DNA of 64,000 nucleotides from Rhodanobacter humi. Its GTDB lineage: Bacteria; Pseudomonadota; Gammaproteobacteria; Xanthomonadales; Rhodanobacteraceae. The stretch is taken from contig NZ_JBGBPY010000001.1 of assembly GCF_041107455.1 (NCBI RefSeq), forward strand, positions 2,232,001 to 2,296,000, given 5' to 3'. The notes under the pieces were generated by a model. That model saw nothing but the letters and a program-made list of their open reading frames with translations, searched no databases and had not been told where the DNA came from. The translations under genes and the position numbers were made by a program. Shown here piece after piece: positions 38,000-51,825 of the stretch (the stretch's first letter is position 1; each line of letters begins with the position of its first letter).

Positions 38000-40189
38000 T
38001 CATGGAGCGGTTTCCGCGGCCAGCGGCACGATGCGCAGCGCGCCCACGTCGGCCTCGTTCAGCGGCCCGCCGACGCCGCCCGCTTCGCCGGTGTAATGCG
38101 CGTTGCCGGCGAGGTAGCTCATGTTGAAGCCCTGCTCCAGCGCGAAGCGGCAGCGCGCGCCCGCGTCAGCGCTGAACTGCGCGGTGGTGGACAGCTGCTC
38201 GCCGGTGCTGTGCGGCATCACCACCGGCACCCGTTGTTCGGGGCTGCCCGCGCAGCGGATCGCCAGCATCTTCACCGCGGTGGTGATGCCGGTGTTGATC
38301 GGGCCGTGATCGTTGCGATAGCTCAGCGCGACCTGGTAGCGGCCGGCGGCGGGTGCGGTCCACGTGCGCGGCCACGCGCCTTCGACGCTGGCGACCGGGC
38401 CTTCGCACTGGGGCGGGCTTTGCAGCGATTCGAGCCCGGCGGCGCCGGTCTGCGTGAGGCTGAAGCACTGCAGCGCGTTCGCCACGGGCACCGCGAGCGT
38501 GCCGGTGATCGCGCCCACGCGCTGGCCGTTGAGGTAGAGCACGCCGGGCGCCGTGGCCCGCACCTGCCAGTCCGCGCCGTTGCGCGTCACTTGTGGCGCG
38601 GCCGGCGCCGATGGCGCGAACGGCGGCACCGTGCTGCGCAGCGACAGCTCGGCCGCCTTGATGCCCTTCAGCTGCACCACGCTGTCGTTGCCGTGCTGCT
38701 CGATGCGGTCGGTCACCAGCAGGTTGCCGGCGAGTTTCTTCGGGCGCTGCAAGGTGATGCGCCGGCCCGGCAGTTGCAGGCTGATCGTGTCCCGGTTGCC
38801 GAACAGCATCGGCACCAGCGACACCGGCAGCTTCGGTGCGATGCGGCCGTCGGCTTCGAGGCCGAACACGCCTTCGCTCACCATCGCGAGGTAGCCGGCC
38901 ACCGACCACAGCTGGCGCGGCGAATCCACCACCGGGCCGCTGAGCGTGCCGTCGTTCACGTGCACGGCCTGGGTGGTGAGCTCGTAGTTCTCCATGTTGG
39001 AGCCGGCCAGTGCCGCGCCGCGCATGATCGAGGTGATCTCGAACGCGATGTGCGCGGGGTCGTCCAGCTGGCGCGCAGCGCGCAGCGCGTAGGCGCTGAC
39101 GAACGGCCAGATCGCGCGGTTGTGGTAGATCGGCTGATCGGTGCGCTCGGGCCAGATCACCGGGCTGCCGGCCGGCCACACCGGGTAGTTCGCCAGCGAT
39201 TGCCGCGCGCGTTCGGTGTCGGCCACGCCGCTGGTTATCGCCAGCGCGAGGCCGAGCAAGTCGTAAGTGTCGTAGGGCGCACCATCGCCGCCGAGGTAGC
39301 TCATGTACATGCCGCGGTCTTCGCGCCAAAAGCGCGCGTTGATCGCCGCCTTCAGCGCCTCGGCCTGGGCCCGGTAGTCCGCCGCGCGCGCGTCGTGGCG
39401 CTGCTCCGCCATCTGCGCGGCGAGTTGCAGCGCCTGGTAATGCAGCACGTTGGTGGACAGCGCGTAGGACTGCGCGATCGGCACCACGTCGTCCGCCATC
39501 CACGCGGGGTAACTCTGCTCGCGCCAGTCGAGGAAGGAAGTCTCGCCGCGGTACAAGCCCATGCCGGCGTCGAACGCGTACTGGCGATCCTGCGCCAGCG
39601 TGGCGGTGAGCGCCTGCCAGGTGGTGTCGGCGAAGGCGGCATCGTCCAGCAGGTGACGCGCGGCGAGGAACCACGCCACGCGGTCGGTGCTCACCGGCCA
39701 GCTGCCGCCCGAGCCGGTGTCCTGGATCGCGAACGGGCCTTTCGGCGTGCCGGGCACGCGCGAGTCCGACAGCTTGAAGCGCAGGCCGCTGCGCGAACGC
39801 GCGGCATCGAAACGCCACAGGCCCAGGTCCACCGCGTAGGACAGATCGCGCGTCCACACGTAATGCCACTTGTCGCCGGTCTCGAAGCAGGTGCAGGGGA
39901 TCGGCTGGTCATGGTCATAGGCGGCGTCGTGGATAGCCGTGACCGAATCCTGCCGGAGATCATCCTGCGCCATCGCGTACAGGCCGTCGAACAGCGGGCT
40001 TGCGGTCTGCACTGCATAGGGCGGAACCGGGATCGTGCGCTTGGCGTGCGCCGCCTGCAGCAGGAAGCCGCCGCCCGGCTGCACCTGCATGCTGGCGTTC
40101 TGGCCGCGCCAGTGCAGGTTGTCGTGCCACAGCGGGGCGTGCGCGCCGGCGGTCAGTGCCAGCATCAGGCTGCTGAAGATGCTCATCAT
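38000..40189 (-). CDS. exported six-hairpin glycosidase family protein
   Basis: A 729-residue protein with a signal peptide (MMSIFSSLMLALTAGAHA). An (alpha/alpha)6 barrel is suggested by long helical segments with WTRDLSYAVDLGLWRFDAAR, SYPAWMADDVVPIAQSYALS and IYHNRAIWPFVSAYAL. Aspartate/glutamate pairs in WTRD and SVIWPERTD are catalytic candidates. The C-terminus is beta-rich. The fold is shared by GH15, GH37, GH63, GH78 and related families and I cannot assign one; trehalase-like or glucoamylase-like activity fits the locus. The start ATGATG has GAGGGA 8 bases upstream. Confidence 0.75.
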   Translation of the reverse strand: MMSIFSSLMLALTAGAHAPLWHDNLHWRGQNASMQVQPGGGFLLQAAHAKRTIPVPPYAVQTASPLFDGLYAMAQDDLRQDSVTAIHDAAYDHDQPIPCTCFETGDKWHYVWTRDLSYAVDLGLWRFDAARSRSGLRFKLSDSRVPGTPKGPFAIQDTGSGGSWPVSTDRVAWFLAARHLLDDAAFADTTWQALTATLAQDRQYAFDAGMGLYRGETSFLDWREQSYPAWMADDVVPIAQSYALSTNVLHYQALQLAAQMAEQRHDARAADYRAQAEALKAAINARFWREDRGMYMSYLGGDGAPYDTYDLLGLALAITSGVADTERARQSLANYPVWPAGSPVIWPERTDQPIYHNRAIWPFVSAYALRAARQLDDPAHIAFEITSIMRGAALAGSNMENYELTTQAVHVNDGTLSGPVVDSPRQLWSVAGYLAMVSEGVFGLEADGRIAPKLPVSLVPMLFGNRDTISLQLPGRRITLQRPKKLAGNLLVTDRIEQHGNDSVVQLKGIKAAELSLRSTVPPFAPSAPAAPQVTRNGADWQVRATAPGVLYLNGQRVGAITGTLAVPVANALQCFSLTQTGAAGLESLQSPPQCEGPVASVEGAWPRTWTAPAAGRYQVALSYRNDHGPINTGITTAVKMLAIRCAGSPEQRVPVVMPHSTGEQLSTTAQFSADAGARCRFALEQGFNMSYLAGNAHYTGEAGGVGGPLNEADVGALRIVPLAAETAP

Positions 40190-40376
40190 CTCGATGTTCC
40201 CTCGATCCGGCCGGCGGGCAGCGGCTTCATGCGCTTGCCCGTCGCCTGTGCGTCAGCGGCCCCCCGTGGCCGGACTGCCGCAAGTCTGTCCATGCGGTCG
40301 AGTCCGGGGCCAGTGTACGCACATGCATCCGTACCTGTGTCATGAATGCTTCCGCCACGGGTCGGAAGTGAGATGT

Positions 40377-44923
<4,547 letters not shown>

Positions 44924-44964
44924 CGTGCGGCTCCGGAGTAGGGGGTGAAAATCCATTCTTGCGA

Positions 44965-45028
44965 CTGTAGGAGCGGCTTCAGCCGCGACTGGGGTGGCAG
45001 GGAATCGCGGCTGAAGCCGCTCCTACAG
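44965..45028. repeat. REP-type palindromic element, copy 2
   Basis: CTGTAGGAGCGGCTTCAGCC at the left is mirrored at the right by GGCTGAAGCCGCTCCTACAG. A partial extra arm (CCGCTCCTGCGA) follows. It fills the 133-bp space between the two glycosidase genes. Confidence 0.9.
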
Positions 45029-45056
45029 CCGCTCCTGCGAATGGCGCCAGCCATCC

Positions 45057-46613
45057 TCAGTGCAGGATCGCGCTGCCGTAGGCCGGCAGCTGCAGCCGGC
45101 CGTCGGCGACCGCGGTGCCGGGTCGGCTGTGCTTCAGCAGGCTGCGGAAGCGTTGCGCGGGCAGCTTCACCGTCTGCGGTTTGCCCGACAGGTTGTGCAG
45201 CACCAGCACGTCGCCGTGCGGGTCGTCCAGTTCCCACGCGGCCACCTGCAGGTCGGCGTCGCGCCAGTTGTGCAGCACGCCGTCGCGCAGCGCGGGAATG
45301 TCCTTGCGCCACTGGATCAGCATGCGGTACCAGTTCAGCAGCGAGGCGGGATCGGCCTGCTGGGCCTCGACCGTCACGGCGGGGCCGTCGCCCGCGCTCC
45401 AGCCTTCCCACGTGGTCTCGCCCGGACCCTTGCCGGCGCGGTACCAGCGCATCGGTTCGCGCAGCTGCGGGTCGGGCTTCTCGCCGCGCATGCCCAGTTC
45501 CTCGCCGTAGTAGATGAAGGGGTGGCCGGGCAGGGTGAGCAGCATCGCGGCGGCGGTGCGCATGTGTTCGGGATTGTTGGCCAGCTGGCTCATCACGCGT
45601 TCCTGGTCGTGGTTGGACAGGAACGGTGCGTTGTCGTAGCGGCCGTGCGCAGCGGCGCGGTAGGCGGCGCTCATGCGTTCCAGCGTGGCGCCGATGTCGC
45701 GGTCGCGTTCCTCCTTCGCGCTGTCGACCAGCCGGATGGCGAGCGGGAAATCGAATACCGCATCCAGCGCGCCCATCCACGGCGTAAGGTCGTCCGGGTT
45801 CTGCCTTGCCACTTCACCGACCAGCCAGGCATGCGGGTTGGAGACGTCGATGCCCTGGTGGAATTCGCGCCACCACGCGAGGTTCTTCTTCAGCGCGACC
45901 GGGTTGTCCGCGTCGGTTTCGCGGTCGTCGTAGATGTGCTGGGCGGCATCGAGGCGGAAGCCGTCCACGCCCTTGTCCAGCCAGAATCGGCCCACCTTGA
46001 TCATCTCGGCGCGCACCGCTGGGGTGTCGTAGTCGAGATCGGGCATCTGCGCCACGAATACGCCGAGGTAGTGGTCACCATCGGGCGTGGCATGCCACAG
46101 CGGGCCACCGGTGGCGCTGATCGCCTTGAGGTCGGTGGTGGGCGTGGCCCATTCGTACCAATGGCGATACGGGCTGTGCGGATCCTGCGCGGCCTTGAAC
46201 CACGGCGACTCGTCGCTGGTGTGGTTGATGACGAGATCCAGCACCACCTTGATGCCGCGCTGGTGCGCTTCGCGCAGCAGGCGCTCGAAGTCGGCCATCG
46301 TGCCGTACTGCGGGTTGATCGCCTCGTAGTCGGTGATGTCGTAGCCGTGGTAGCTGGGCGAGGGGTTGATCGGCATCAGCCAGATGCCGTCCACGCCCAG
46401 CGACTTCAGGTAGTCGAGCTTGGCGGTGACGCCGTTGAGATCGCCGGTGCCGTCGCCGTCGCTGTCGTACCAGCTGCGCACGAAGATCTCGTAGTACACG
46501 TCGGAGGGCGCCTGCGTCGTCCCGGCGGAGGCGGGCGTGGCGGCCGGTGCGGGCGCGGCCGGCAGCAGCATGGCGGCGGAGAGCATGAGCGCAAGGTGGA
46601 GCGGGGTTTTCAT
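45057..46613 (-). CDS. exported GH13 alpha-amylase/alpha-glucosidase
   Basis: A 518-residue GH13 enzyme with a signal peptide (MKTPLHLALMLSAAMLLPAA). The barrel contains DVYYEIFVRSWYDSDGDGTGD, GYDITDYEAINPQYG, LDLVINHTSDE, DGFRLDAA (Asp222), LVGEVAR (Glu267) and LSNHDQER (Asp336). The pattern lies between amylosucrase-like and oligo-1,6-glucosidase-like GH13 members; the signal peptide places it in the periplasm. It begins 32 bases after the halogenase-like gene. Confidence 0.92.
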   Translation of the reverse strand: MKTPLHLALMLSAAMLLPAAPAPAATPASAGTTQAPSDVYYEIFVRSWYDSDGDGTGDLNGVTAKLDYLKSLGVDGIWLMPINPSPSYHGYDITDYEAINPQYGTMADFERLLREAHQRGIKVVLDLVINHTSDESPWFKAAQDPHSPYRHWYEWATPTTDLKAISATGGPLWHATPDGDHYLGVFVAQMPDLDYDTPAVRAEMIKVGRFWLDKGVDGFRLDAAQHIYDDRETDADNPVALKKNLAWWREFHQGIDVSNPHAWLVGEVARQNPDDLTPWMGALDAVFDFPLAIRLVDSAKEERDRDIGATLERMSAAYRAAAHGRYDNAPFLSNHDQERVMSQLANNPEHMRTAAAMLLTLPGHPFIYYGEELGMRGEKPDPQLREPMRWYRAGKGPGETTWEGWSAGDGPAVTVEAQQADPASLLNWYRMLIQWRKDIPALRDGVLHNWRDADLQVAAWELDDPHGDVLVLHNLSGKPQTVKLPAQRFRSLLKHSRPGTAVADGRLQLPAYGSAILH

Positions 46614-46645
46614 GGAGTCTCCGTCATGGCAGTCGTCGGCCTGCG

Positions 46646-48175
46646 TCAGACCTCGGCGGGCGCGGGCATGCCGCAATGGCGCGCCACGAACTCGTGGTGC
46701 GGTGGCAGCGTGGCCACGGCGCGGCCGACCAGGGTGCGCACGTCGGCGAGGAAGTGGTCGAGTTGCTGGTCGCTCAGTTCGTCGGCCAGCGGGTGATGGC
46801 GCGCCGGCTCGATGCGCTGGCCCAGCAGCACCTGCAGCCAGCCGGTTTCGGCGAACAGCTCCTCGCCCTCGCGGAAGATCATGCCGGTGCGCCGGAACAG
46901 CTCGATGCGCCGTGCCAGCTCCGGCGGTATCTCCATCGCGCCGCACTGGCGCCAGAACGGCGTATCGGTGCGCTCGGTGGCCTTGTAGTGCAGGATCAGG
47001 AAGTCGCGCACGCGCTCGTACTCGAAGCGGGTCTGGCGGTTGTACTCGTCGATCAGTTTCGGGTCGCAGTGGCGGTCGGGGAACATCGCCAGCAGGCGGT
47101 TCACGCCCGACTGCACCAGGTGGATGCTGGTCGATTCCAGCGGCTCCATGAAGCCTGCAGCCAGGCCCAGCGCGAGGCAGTTGCGGTTCCACGCCAGCTT
47201 GCGCATGCCGGTGACGAAGCGCAGCGGGCGCGGATCGCCCAGCGGCTCGGTTTCGAGCGTGCCCAGCAATTGCGCCGCGGCCTCGTCGTCGCTGATGAAG
47301 CGGCTGCAGTACACGTGGCCGTTGCCGGTGCGGGTCTGCAACGGGATGCGCCACTGCCAACCCGCGGTGCGCGCCAAGGCCTGGGTGTACGGCCGCATCG
47401 GGCCGCCCGGCGCGCTGCCCACCGCTAGCGCGCGGTCGCAGGGCAGCCAATGCTGCCAGTTCTCGTAGCCGGTCTTCAGCGCGCCCTCGATCAGCAGGCC
47501 GCGGAAGCCGGAGCAGTCGATGAAGAAGTCGCCCTCGACCGTGCTGCCGTTGTCCAGCAGCAGCGACTCGATGTGGCCGTCCTCGGCGTGCAGGCGCACG
47601 TCGACGATCTTGCCCTCGATGCGTTCGACGATGCCGGGCGCGATGTGCTTGCGCAGGTACTGGCCGTACAGCGAGGCATCGAAATGGTAGGCGTAGCGGA
47701 TGCCGCCCAGCGGGCTGTTCGGCACCTTGTCCAGCCGCGCGAAGCGGTTCTGGGCGGCCGCGGCGGCGTTCAGCGAATGCGCCCACAGGCCGTGTGCGCC
47801 GGGGCGGCCGCGGCTGCGCAGCCAGTAGTGGTGGAACGGCGTCAGCCCCAGCGGCAGGCCGAGGTCGCCGAACGCGTGGAGGTAGGACTCGCCCACGCGG
47901 GTGAAATCGTTGAGCTGCACGCCGAGCTTGAACGTGCCGTGCACGGCACGCAGCATGTCGTCCTCGTCGATGCCGAGGAAGCGGTTGACGTGCAGGATCT
48001 GCGGGATCGTCGCCTCGCCCACGCCGACGGTGCCGATCTCGGCCGATTCCACCAGCGTGATCTTGAGCTGCGAACCCAGCGCGCGGGCGAGCAGGGCGGC
48101 CGTGAGCCAACCTGCGGTGCCGCCGCCCACGATCACCAGGCGGCGGATGCGTGCGTCGTCGATGTCGTCACCCAT
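46646..48175 (-). CDS. FAD-dependent tryptophan-halogenase-family protein
   Basis: A 509-residue flavoprotein. The FAD motif IVGGGTAGWLTAALLAR starts it, and GEATIPQILHVNRFLGIDE follows. The halogenase signature W-x-W-x-I-P appears as WQWRIP (273-278). Many xanthomonad and Caulobacter TonB-receptor loci carry such a protein, with no proven role; true tryptophan halogenation is not implied. The ATG at 48175 has AGGAG upstream. It is the first gene of the seven-gene minus-strand operon that ends with the esterase. Confidence 0.9.
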   Translation of the reverse strand: MGDDIDDARIRRLVIVGGGTAGWLTAALLARALGSQLKITLVESAEIGTVGVGEATIPQILHVNRFLGIDEDDMLRAVHGTFKLGVQLNDFTRVGESYLHAFGDLGLPLGLTPFHHYWLRSRGRPGAHGLWAHSLNAAAAAQNRFARLDKVPNSPLGGIRYAYHFDASLYGQYLRKHIAPGIVERIEGKIVDVRLHAEDGHIESLLLDNGSTVEGDFFIDCSGFRGLLIEGALKTGYENWQHWLPCDRALAVGSAPGGPMRPYTQALARTAGWQWRIPLQTRTGNGHVYCSRFISDDEAAAQLLGTLETEPLGDPRPLRFVTGMRKLAWNRNCLALGLAAGFMEPLESTSIHLVQSGVNRLLAMFPDRHCDPKLIDEYNRQTRFEYERVRDFLILHYKATERTDTPFWRQCGAMEIPPELARRIELFRRTGMIFREGEELFAETGWLQVLLGQRIEPARHHPLADELSDQQLDHFLADVRTLVGRAVATLPPHHEFVARHCGMPAPAEV

Positions 48176-48256
48176 GCCGGCTCCTGGAAGCCTGTCGGAC
48201 TTTGATTGGCCGGTCTGCGAATCCGGCTGTGTGGCCCATATTTCCGCCATTTCTTG

Positions 48257-48277
48257 CCCCATAGAACCACTATGGGG
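48257..48277. promoter_or_regulatory. palindrome upstream of the halogenase-like gene
   Basis: CCCCATAG-AACCA-CTATGGGG is a perfect 8-bp inverted repeat with a 5-base gap, 82 bases upstream of the halogenase ATG. It differs from the LacI operators, so a second regulator is possible. It could also be a hairpin. Confidence 0.5.
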
Positions 48278-48389
48278 CGGCGAATTGTCGAAAATCTGTC
48301 CTCACACAGTCGGACTCTCGCCTCGACCATCAAAGCCCGACAGGCTCCTCGCTTGCCCATGCGCGTTCCATCATCGCACCGGCGTCATG

Positions 48390-48423
48390 AAAAAAAGTCC
48401 CCGCTGGTTTGCACGCAGCGGGG
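48390..48423 (-). terminator. intrinsic terminator of the TonB-dependent receptor gene
   Basis: On the minus strand CCCCGCTG pairs with CAGCGGGG, then ACTTTTTTT follows. It lies 35 bases past the receptor stop and separates that transcript from the halogenase operon. Confidence 0.9.
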
Positions 48424-48458
48424 CACGGGGAGTTACCTGGAACTTTAGGTGCGACCGC

Positions 48459-51368
48459 TTACTGGAACTTGTACGAGGCGCCGATCGAGTAGGTGCGGCC
48501 GTAGCGTTCCCAGGTCTGCACCTGGCGCGGGTCGTTGTTCTGGAACGTGGTGAAGATCTTGTTCGACAGGTTGGCGCCCGTCGCGATCAAGGTCAGGCCC
48601 TTGAAGCGGCCGCTCTCGAACGTGTAGCTCACCTGGGCGTCGTAGGTGCTGCCGCCCTTCAGCGTCTGCTCGATGCGCGTGGCGCTGATGCCGGACACCT
48701 CGCCCAGGAAGCTGGAGCGGTAGCTGTCGCTGATGCGCGCCTCGAAGCCGTTGTGCTGGTAGTAGATCGTGCCATTGGCGACCCACTTCGACAGGCCCGG
48801 CACGGTGATCGGCGTGGCGTTGCCCGGGTACACCAGCGAGCTCTTGGTGCGGTTAACGCTGAGGATGGTGCCGAAGCCGTCGAGCACTGGGGTGAGCAGG
48901 TTGAACGGCAGGTTCAAGGTGCCCTGCAGGCCCTTCACGTAACCGCGGCCATCGTTGGTCGGACTAGTCATGATGCCGTAAGTGGTGCCCAGTTGGGCCA
49001 CCTGTGCCGGCTTCAGCAGGAACGGCATGAACGGCGCGAAGTTGTACAGGTACGACGAGCTCGGGTTGATGTAGTCGTGCAGGCCGATGAAGTAGCCCGA
49101 CACCGAGAAGTAGCCGCCACCGCCACCGCTGCGGCACAGGTCGGAGTTCTTCTGGTCAGCCGAGTTGCACTGGTAGCCGCCGGTGAGCGGACCGGAGAAG
49201 TAGTGCTCGTAGCTGACGTTGAAGTTGTCGGCCATGGTCGGCTGCAGTTTGGCGTTGCCGCCACTGGCGCTGAAATAGGCCTGGTTCGGGTCGGTGTTCG
49301 GCAGGTGATTGATGTTGCCGCTAATCCCGAGGCTGGGATTCATCTGGTCCATGCGCGGACGCGACAAGGTGCGGGCCGCGCTGACGCGCAGGTCGTCGTT
49401 GTCGGTGAAACCGAAGATCAGGTTCGCGCTGGGCAGGTAGCGGGTGTAGCTGGTGCTGCCGCGCACCGGGATCAGGTCGAACCCGGTACCGGTGATGGCG
49501 CTGCCGGGCGCCACGCGCTCGCCGGTCGCACTCTGCGCGGTGTGCTGCACCTGCATGCCGAAGTTGCCGCGCAGGCTGACACCGCCGAGGTTGGTGTCGA
49601 TGTTGAACTGGAAGTACGGCGTGAACACGTTCTCATGCGTTCGCCAGTTCGGCGGCGTGCCGGTGTTGGAACCGAACGTGGGCACGTTCACCAGGCTGCC
49701 GTTGTCGATCAGGGCGAACGGGTTGTAGCAAATCTGCGGGCCAATGCCCATGAACGACAGCGGATCGCAGCTGCTGCCGCCCTGGATCGGCGCGCTGGTG
49801 ATGGCGTTGCCGCCGCTGATGGTGCCGCCACCCAGGGTCAGGAAGGCCTGGTCGATGTTGTAGGTCTTGTTGCGGCGGCTGTTGCTCACGCCGAACTCCA
49901 GGCTGGAGAACGGGCCGCTGGCGAAGCTGCGCTCCACCGAGAGGCGCACGTTGGCGAGGTAGTCGACGGTGCGCGGCGCGTTGATGAAGCCGGCCTGCAC
50001 CACGTCGCTGCCGCCGCCCCAGCCCTGCGGGTCGGTCAGCATCACGCCCTGGGTGTTGTCCAGCGACGGGTTGACGTACAGCAGACCGTTGCCGAGTTCG
50101 TTGAAGCCGATGGTGTCGGTAGGGCCGCTCTTGTTGAAGCCGAAGCCCGAGTAGCTTTCCAGGTCCACGTCCTTGCGGGTGGCGCGCGAGTAGTTCGCGT
50201 CGACGTCCACCGACCAGTTCTCGTTGATCGTGAACTTGTTGTCCCAGTTGAAGTTGTAGACCCGGGCGCTGGTGCTGTTGTAGTCGTTGCGGATCACCGG
50301 CGACACCCCGGTGTAGACGCCGCTGGCGTCAAACCCGTTGACCGGCGTGGCCGAGGCGAGCGGCGCGCCGCCCCACCACAGCGGCAGTTCCATGCCCTTG
50401 GCCTGCTGGGTTTCCTTGTAGTTGTCGTAGGTGAGGTCGACGGTGCCGGTGTAGAACTCGTTCGGCTGCCACTGCACGGTGGCCAGAACGCCGTTGCGCT
50501 TCAGCGAATCGGTGATGCCGTAGTTCTTCGAGCCGCCGACCACGAGGTTGCCGTTGTTGTCGGTGGGGTAGCCCCACGGCGCCTGATGCTGGATCTGCGA
50601 GGGGTTGTCTTCCAGGTCCACGCCCAGGGTCACGCCCAGGGTGTGGTTGAGGAACTGGTCCACCCACACGCCATTGAGGTTGCGGCCCTTGTTGCTGACG
50701 CCCTTGCCCGGCGCCAGCTCGGACATGCTGTTCCAGATGTACTTGGCGTTGACCGCCGCTTCCATGCCGTTCTTTTCCAGCGGGCGGATCGTGTGCATGT
50801 CGACGGTGCCGGCCAGGCCCTGGCCGATCAGGTCGGCCTGCGGGCTCATGTGCACCACCACGTTGTCGAACCAGCTCGACGGGTACTGGTCGAATGCCAC
50901 GTCGCGGTTGTTGTTCGTGCTGACCTGCTGGCCGCCATTGACCAGCGCGGTGGAGAAGTCGGGGCCGAGGCCGTGGATGGTCAGCACCTGCGGGCGACCG
51001 TCCACGGTCTGCACGGCGAGGCCGGGCAGGCGGCCCAGCGCGTCGGCGATGGAGACGCCCGGCAGCTTGCCGACCTGTTCGGCCGAAATCGCCTCGACGA
51101 TGGTGCTGGCGTTCTTTTTCAGCGCGGTGGCGTTCTCGATCGAGCTGATGAAGCCGTTCACCTGCACGGCCTGCATCTGCTTCGCCTTGTCCTTCTTGTC
51201 GCGCGCGGACTTGGCGTTCGCGTCGGCGGACTGGTCGTTGCCTGTGCTCTGCTGGCTGTCCTGCTGCTGCGCGGCGGGCGCCGGCGCGGTGGCGGCATTG
51301 GCCACGGCACAGGTGCCGAAGCAAGCCGACGCGATCGCCATGGCCAGCAGCTTGTGTTTCATCAACAT
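48459..51368 (-). CDS. TonB-dependent receptor, maltodextrin type
   Basis: A 969-residue receptor. A signal peptide ends VANAATA. The plug domain holds ATALKKNASTIVEAISAEQVGKLPGVSIADAL and the GLGPDFSTALVNGGQQ stretch typical of the carbohydrate subfamily. The barrel ends RTYSIGASYKFQ; final residue is Gln rather than Phe. It resembles receptors such as MalA of Caulobacter that take up maltodextrin with TonB-ExbBD energy. GGGAGA precedes the ATG at 51368. The LacI operator at 51524 is 156 bases upstream. Confidence 0.93.
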   Translation of the reverse strand: MLMKHKLLAMAIASACFGTCAVANAATAPAPAAQQQDSQQSTGNDQSADANAKSARDKKDKAKQMQAVQVNGFISSIENATALKKNASTIVEAISAEQVGKLPGVSIADALGRLPGLAVQTVDGRPQVLTIHGLGPDFSTALVNGGQQVSTNNNRDVAFDQYPSSWFDNVVVHMSPQADLIGQGLAGTVDMHTIRPLEKNGMEAAVNAKYIWNSMSELAPGKGVSNKGRNLNGVWVDQFLNHTLGVTLGVDLEDNPSQIQHQAPWGYPTDNNGNLVVGGSKNYGITDSLKRNGVLATVQWQPNEFYTGTVDLTYDNYKETQQAKGMELPLWWGGAPLASATPVNGFDASGVYTGVSPVIRNDYNSTSARVYNFNWDNKFTINENWSVDVDANYSRATRKDVDLESYSGFGFNKSGPTDTIGFNELGNGLLYVNPSLDNTQGVMLTDPQGWGGGSDVVQAGFINAPRTVDYLANVRLSVERSFASGPFSSLEFGVSNSRRNKTYNIDQAFLTLGGGTISGGNAITSAPIQGGSSCDPLSFMGIGPQICYNPFALIDNGSLVNVPTFGSNTGTPPNWRTHENVFTPYFQFNIDTNLGGVSLRGNFGMQVQHTAQSATGERVAPGSAITGTGFDLIPVRGSTSYTRYLPSANLIFGFTDNDDLRVSAARTLSRPRMDQMNPSLGISGNINHLPNTDPNQAYFSASGGNAKLQPTMADNFNVSYEHYFSGPLTGGYQCNSADQKNSDLCRSGGGGGYFSVSGYFIGLHDYINPSSSYLYNFAPFMPFLLKPAQVAQLGTTYGIMTSPTNDGRGYVKGLQGTLNLPFNLLTPVLDGFGTILSVNRTKSSLVYPGNATPITVPGLSKWVANGTIYYQHNGFEARISDSYRSSFLGEVSGISATRIEQTLKGGSTYDAQVSYTFESGRFKGLTLIATGANLSNKIFTTFQNNDPRQVQTWERYGRTYSIGASYKFQ

Positions 51369-51523
51369 GTCTCGTCTCCCCACGAAATGGTCGGTGTCTG
51401 TCGTTGTCGCGGCGTGAACCTTCCGGCGATTCCATCGACGGTGGTCGTAGGCAGCCGGCTTGCATCTGCGCGCCCCGTCGCGTGATTGCATGTTAGGCCG
51501 GCGTTTTCGGCGCGAACGATTCG

Positions 51524-51537
51524 TGCATACGTATTCA
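51524..51537. promoter_or_regulatory. LacI-family operator, copy 2 (receptor side)
   Basis: TGCATACGTATTCA is identical to the operator at 29768. Placed 156 bases upstream of the TonB-dependent receptor ATG. Confidence 0.85.
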
Positions 51538-51715
51538 TGGCGCGGTGCCCGCGCCTTCGCTGCGGCGCAACAATGCGTGGCGGCGCGACTCGGCACACCG
51601 CGCCGCGTGACGCGCGAAGTCGCGGTGCGCCTGCATCGGCGCGTGGCGGCAACGCTGGCGTCAAATCGTTTGGACGTCCATTTGTTGCAAACGCATGACG
51701 CGACTGCAGCATCCA

Positions 51716-51729
51716 TGAATACGTATGCA
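51716..51729. promoter_or_regulatory. LacI-family operator, copy 3 (alpha-glucosidase side)
   Basis: TGAATACGTATGCA is the mirror image of copies 1 and 2. It lies about 97 bases upstream of the alpha-glucosidase ATG. Confidence 0.85.
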
Positions 51730-51825
51730 GCACTGTGCGGTATCGCCATGCCCTGCCACTAAGCTGGCTGCCGTTCGACGACAGGCAGCCCGTAGCGCCG
51801 TCTGTTTCACGTCATGGGGCAAGCA

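Larger units (their letters stand above)
51369..51825. promoter_or_regulatory. divergent control region between receptor and alpha-glucosidase genes
   Basis: 457 bp without a convincing gene. Two LacI-type operators (51524 and 51716) lie near the two start codons, and a 10-bp palindrome TGGACGTCCA is at 51671-51680. Looping between the paired operators is possible. Confidence 0.7.

Noticed and set aside
40324-40337. TGCATCCGTACCTG as a fourth LacI operator
   Set aside because: Only part of the palindrome is kept; listed in the finding as degenerate but not annotated as a site.
47901-51485. 1194-codon plus-strand frame over the TonB receptor
   Set aside because: Shadow of the receptor gene; Val/His/Gly/Gln-rich.
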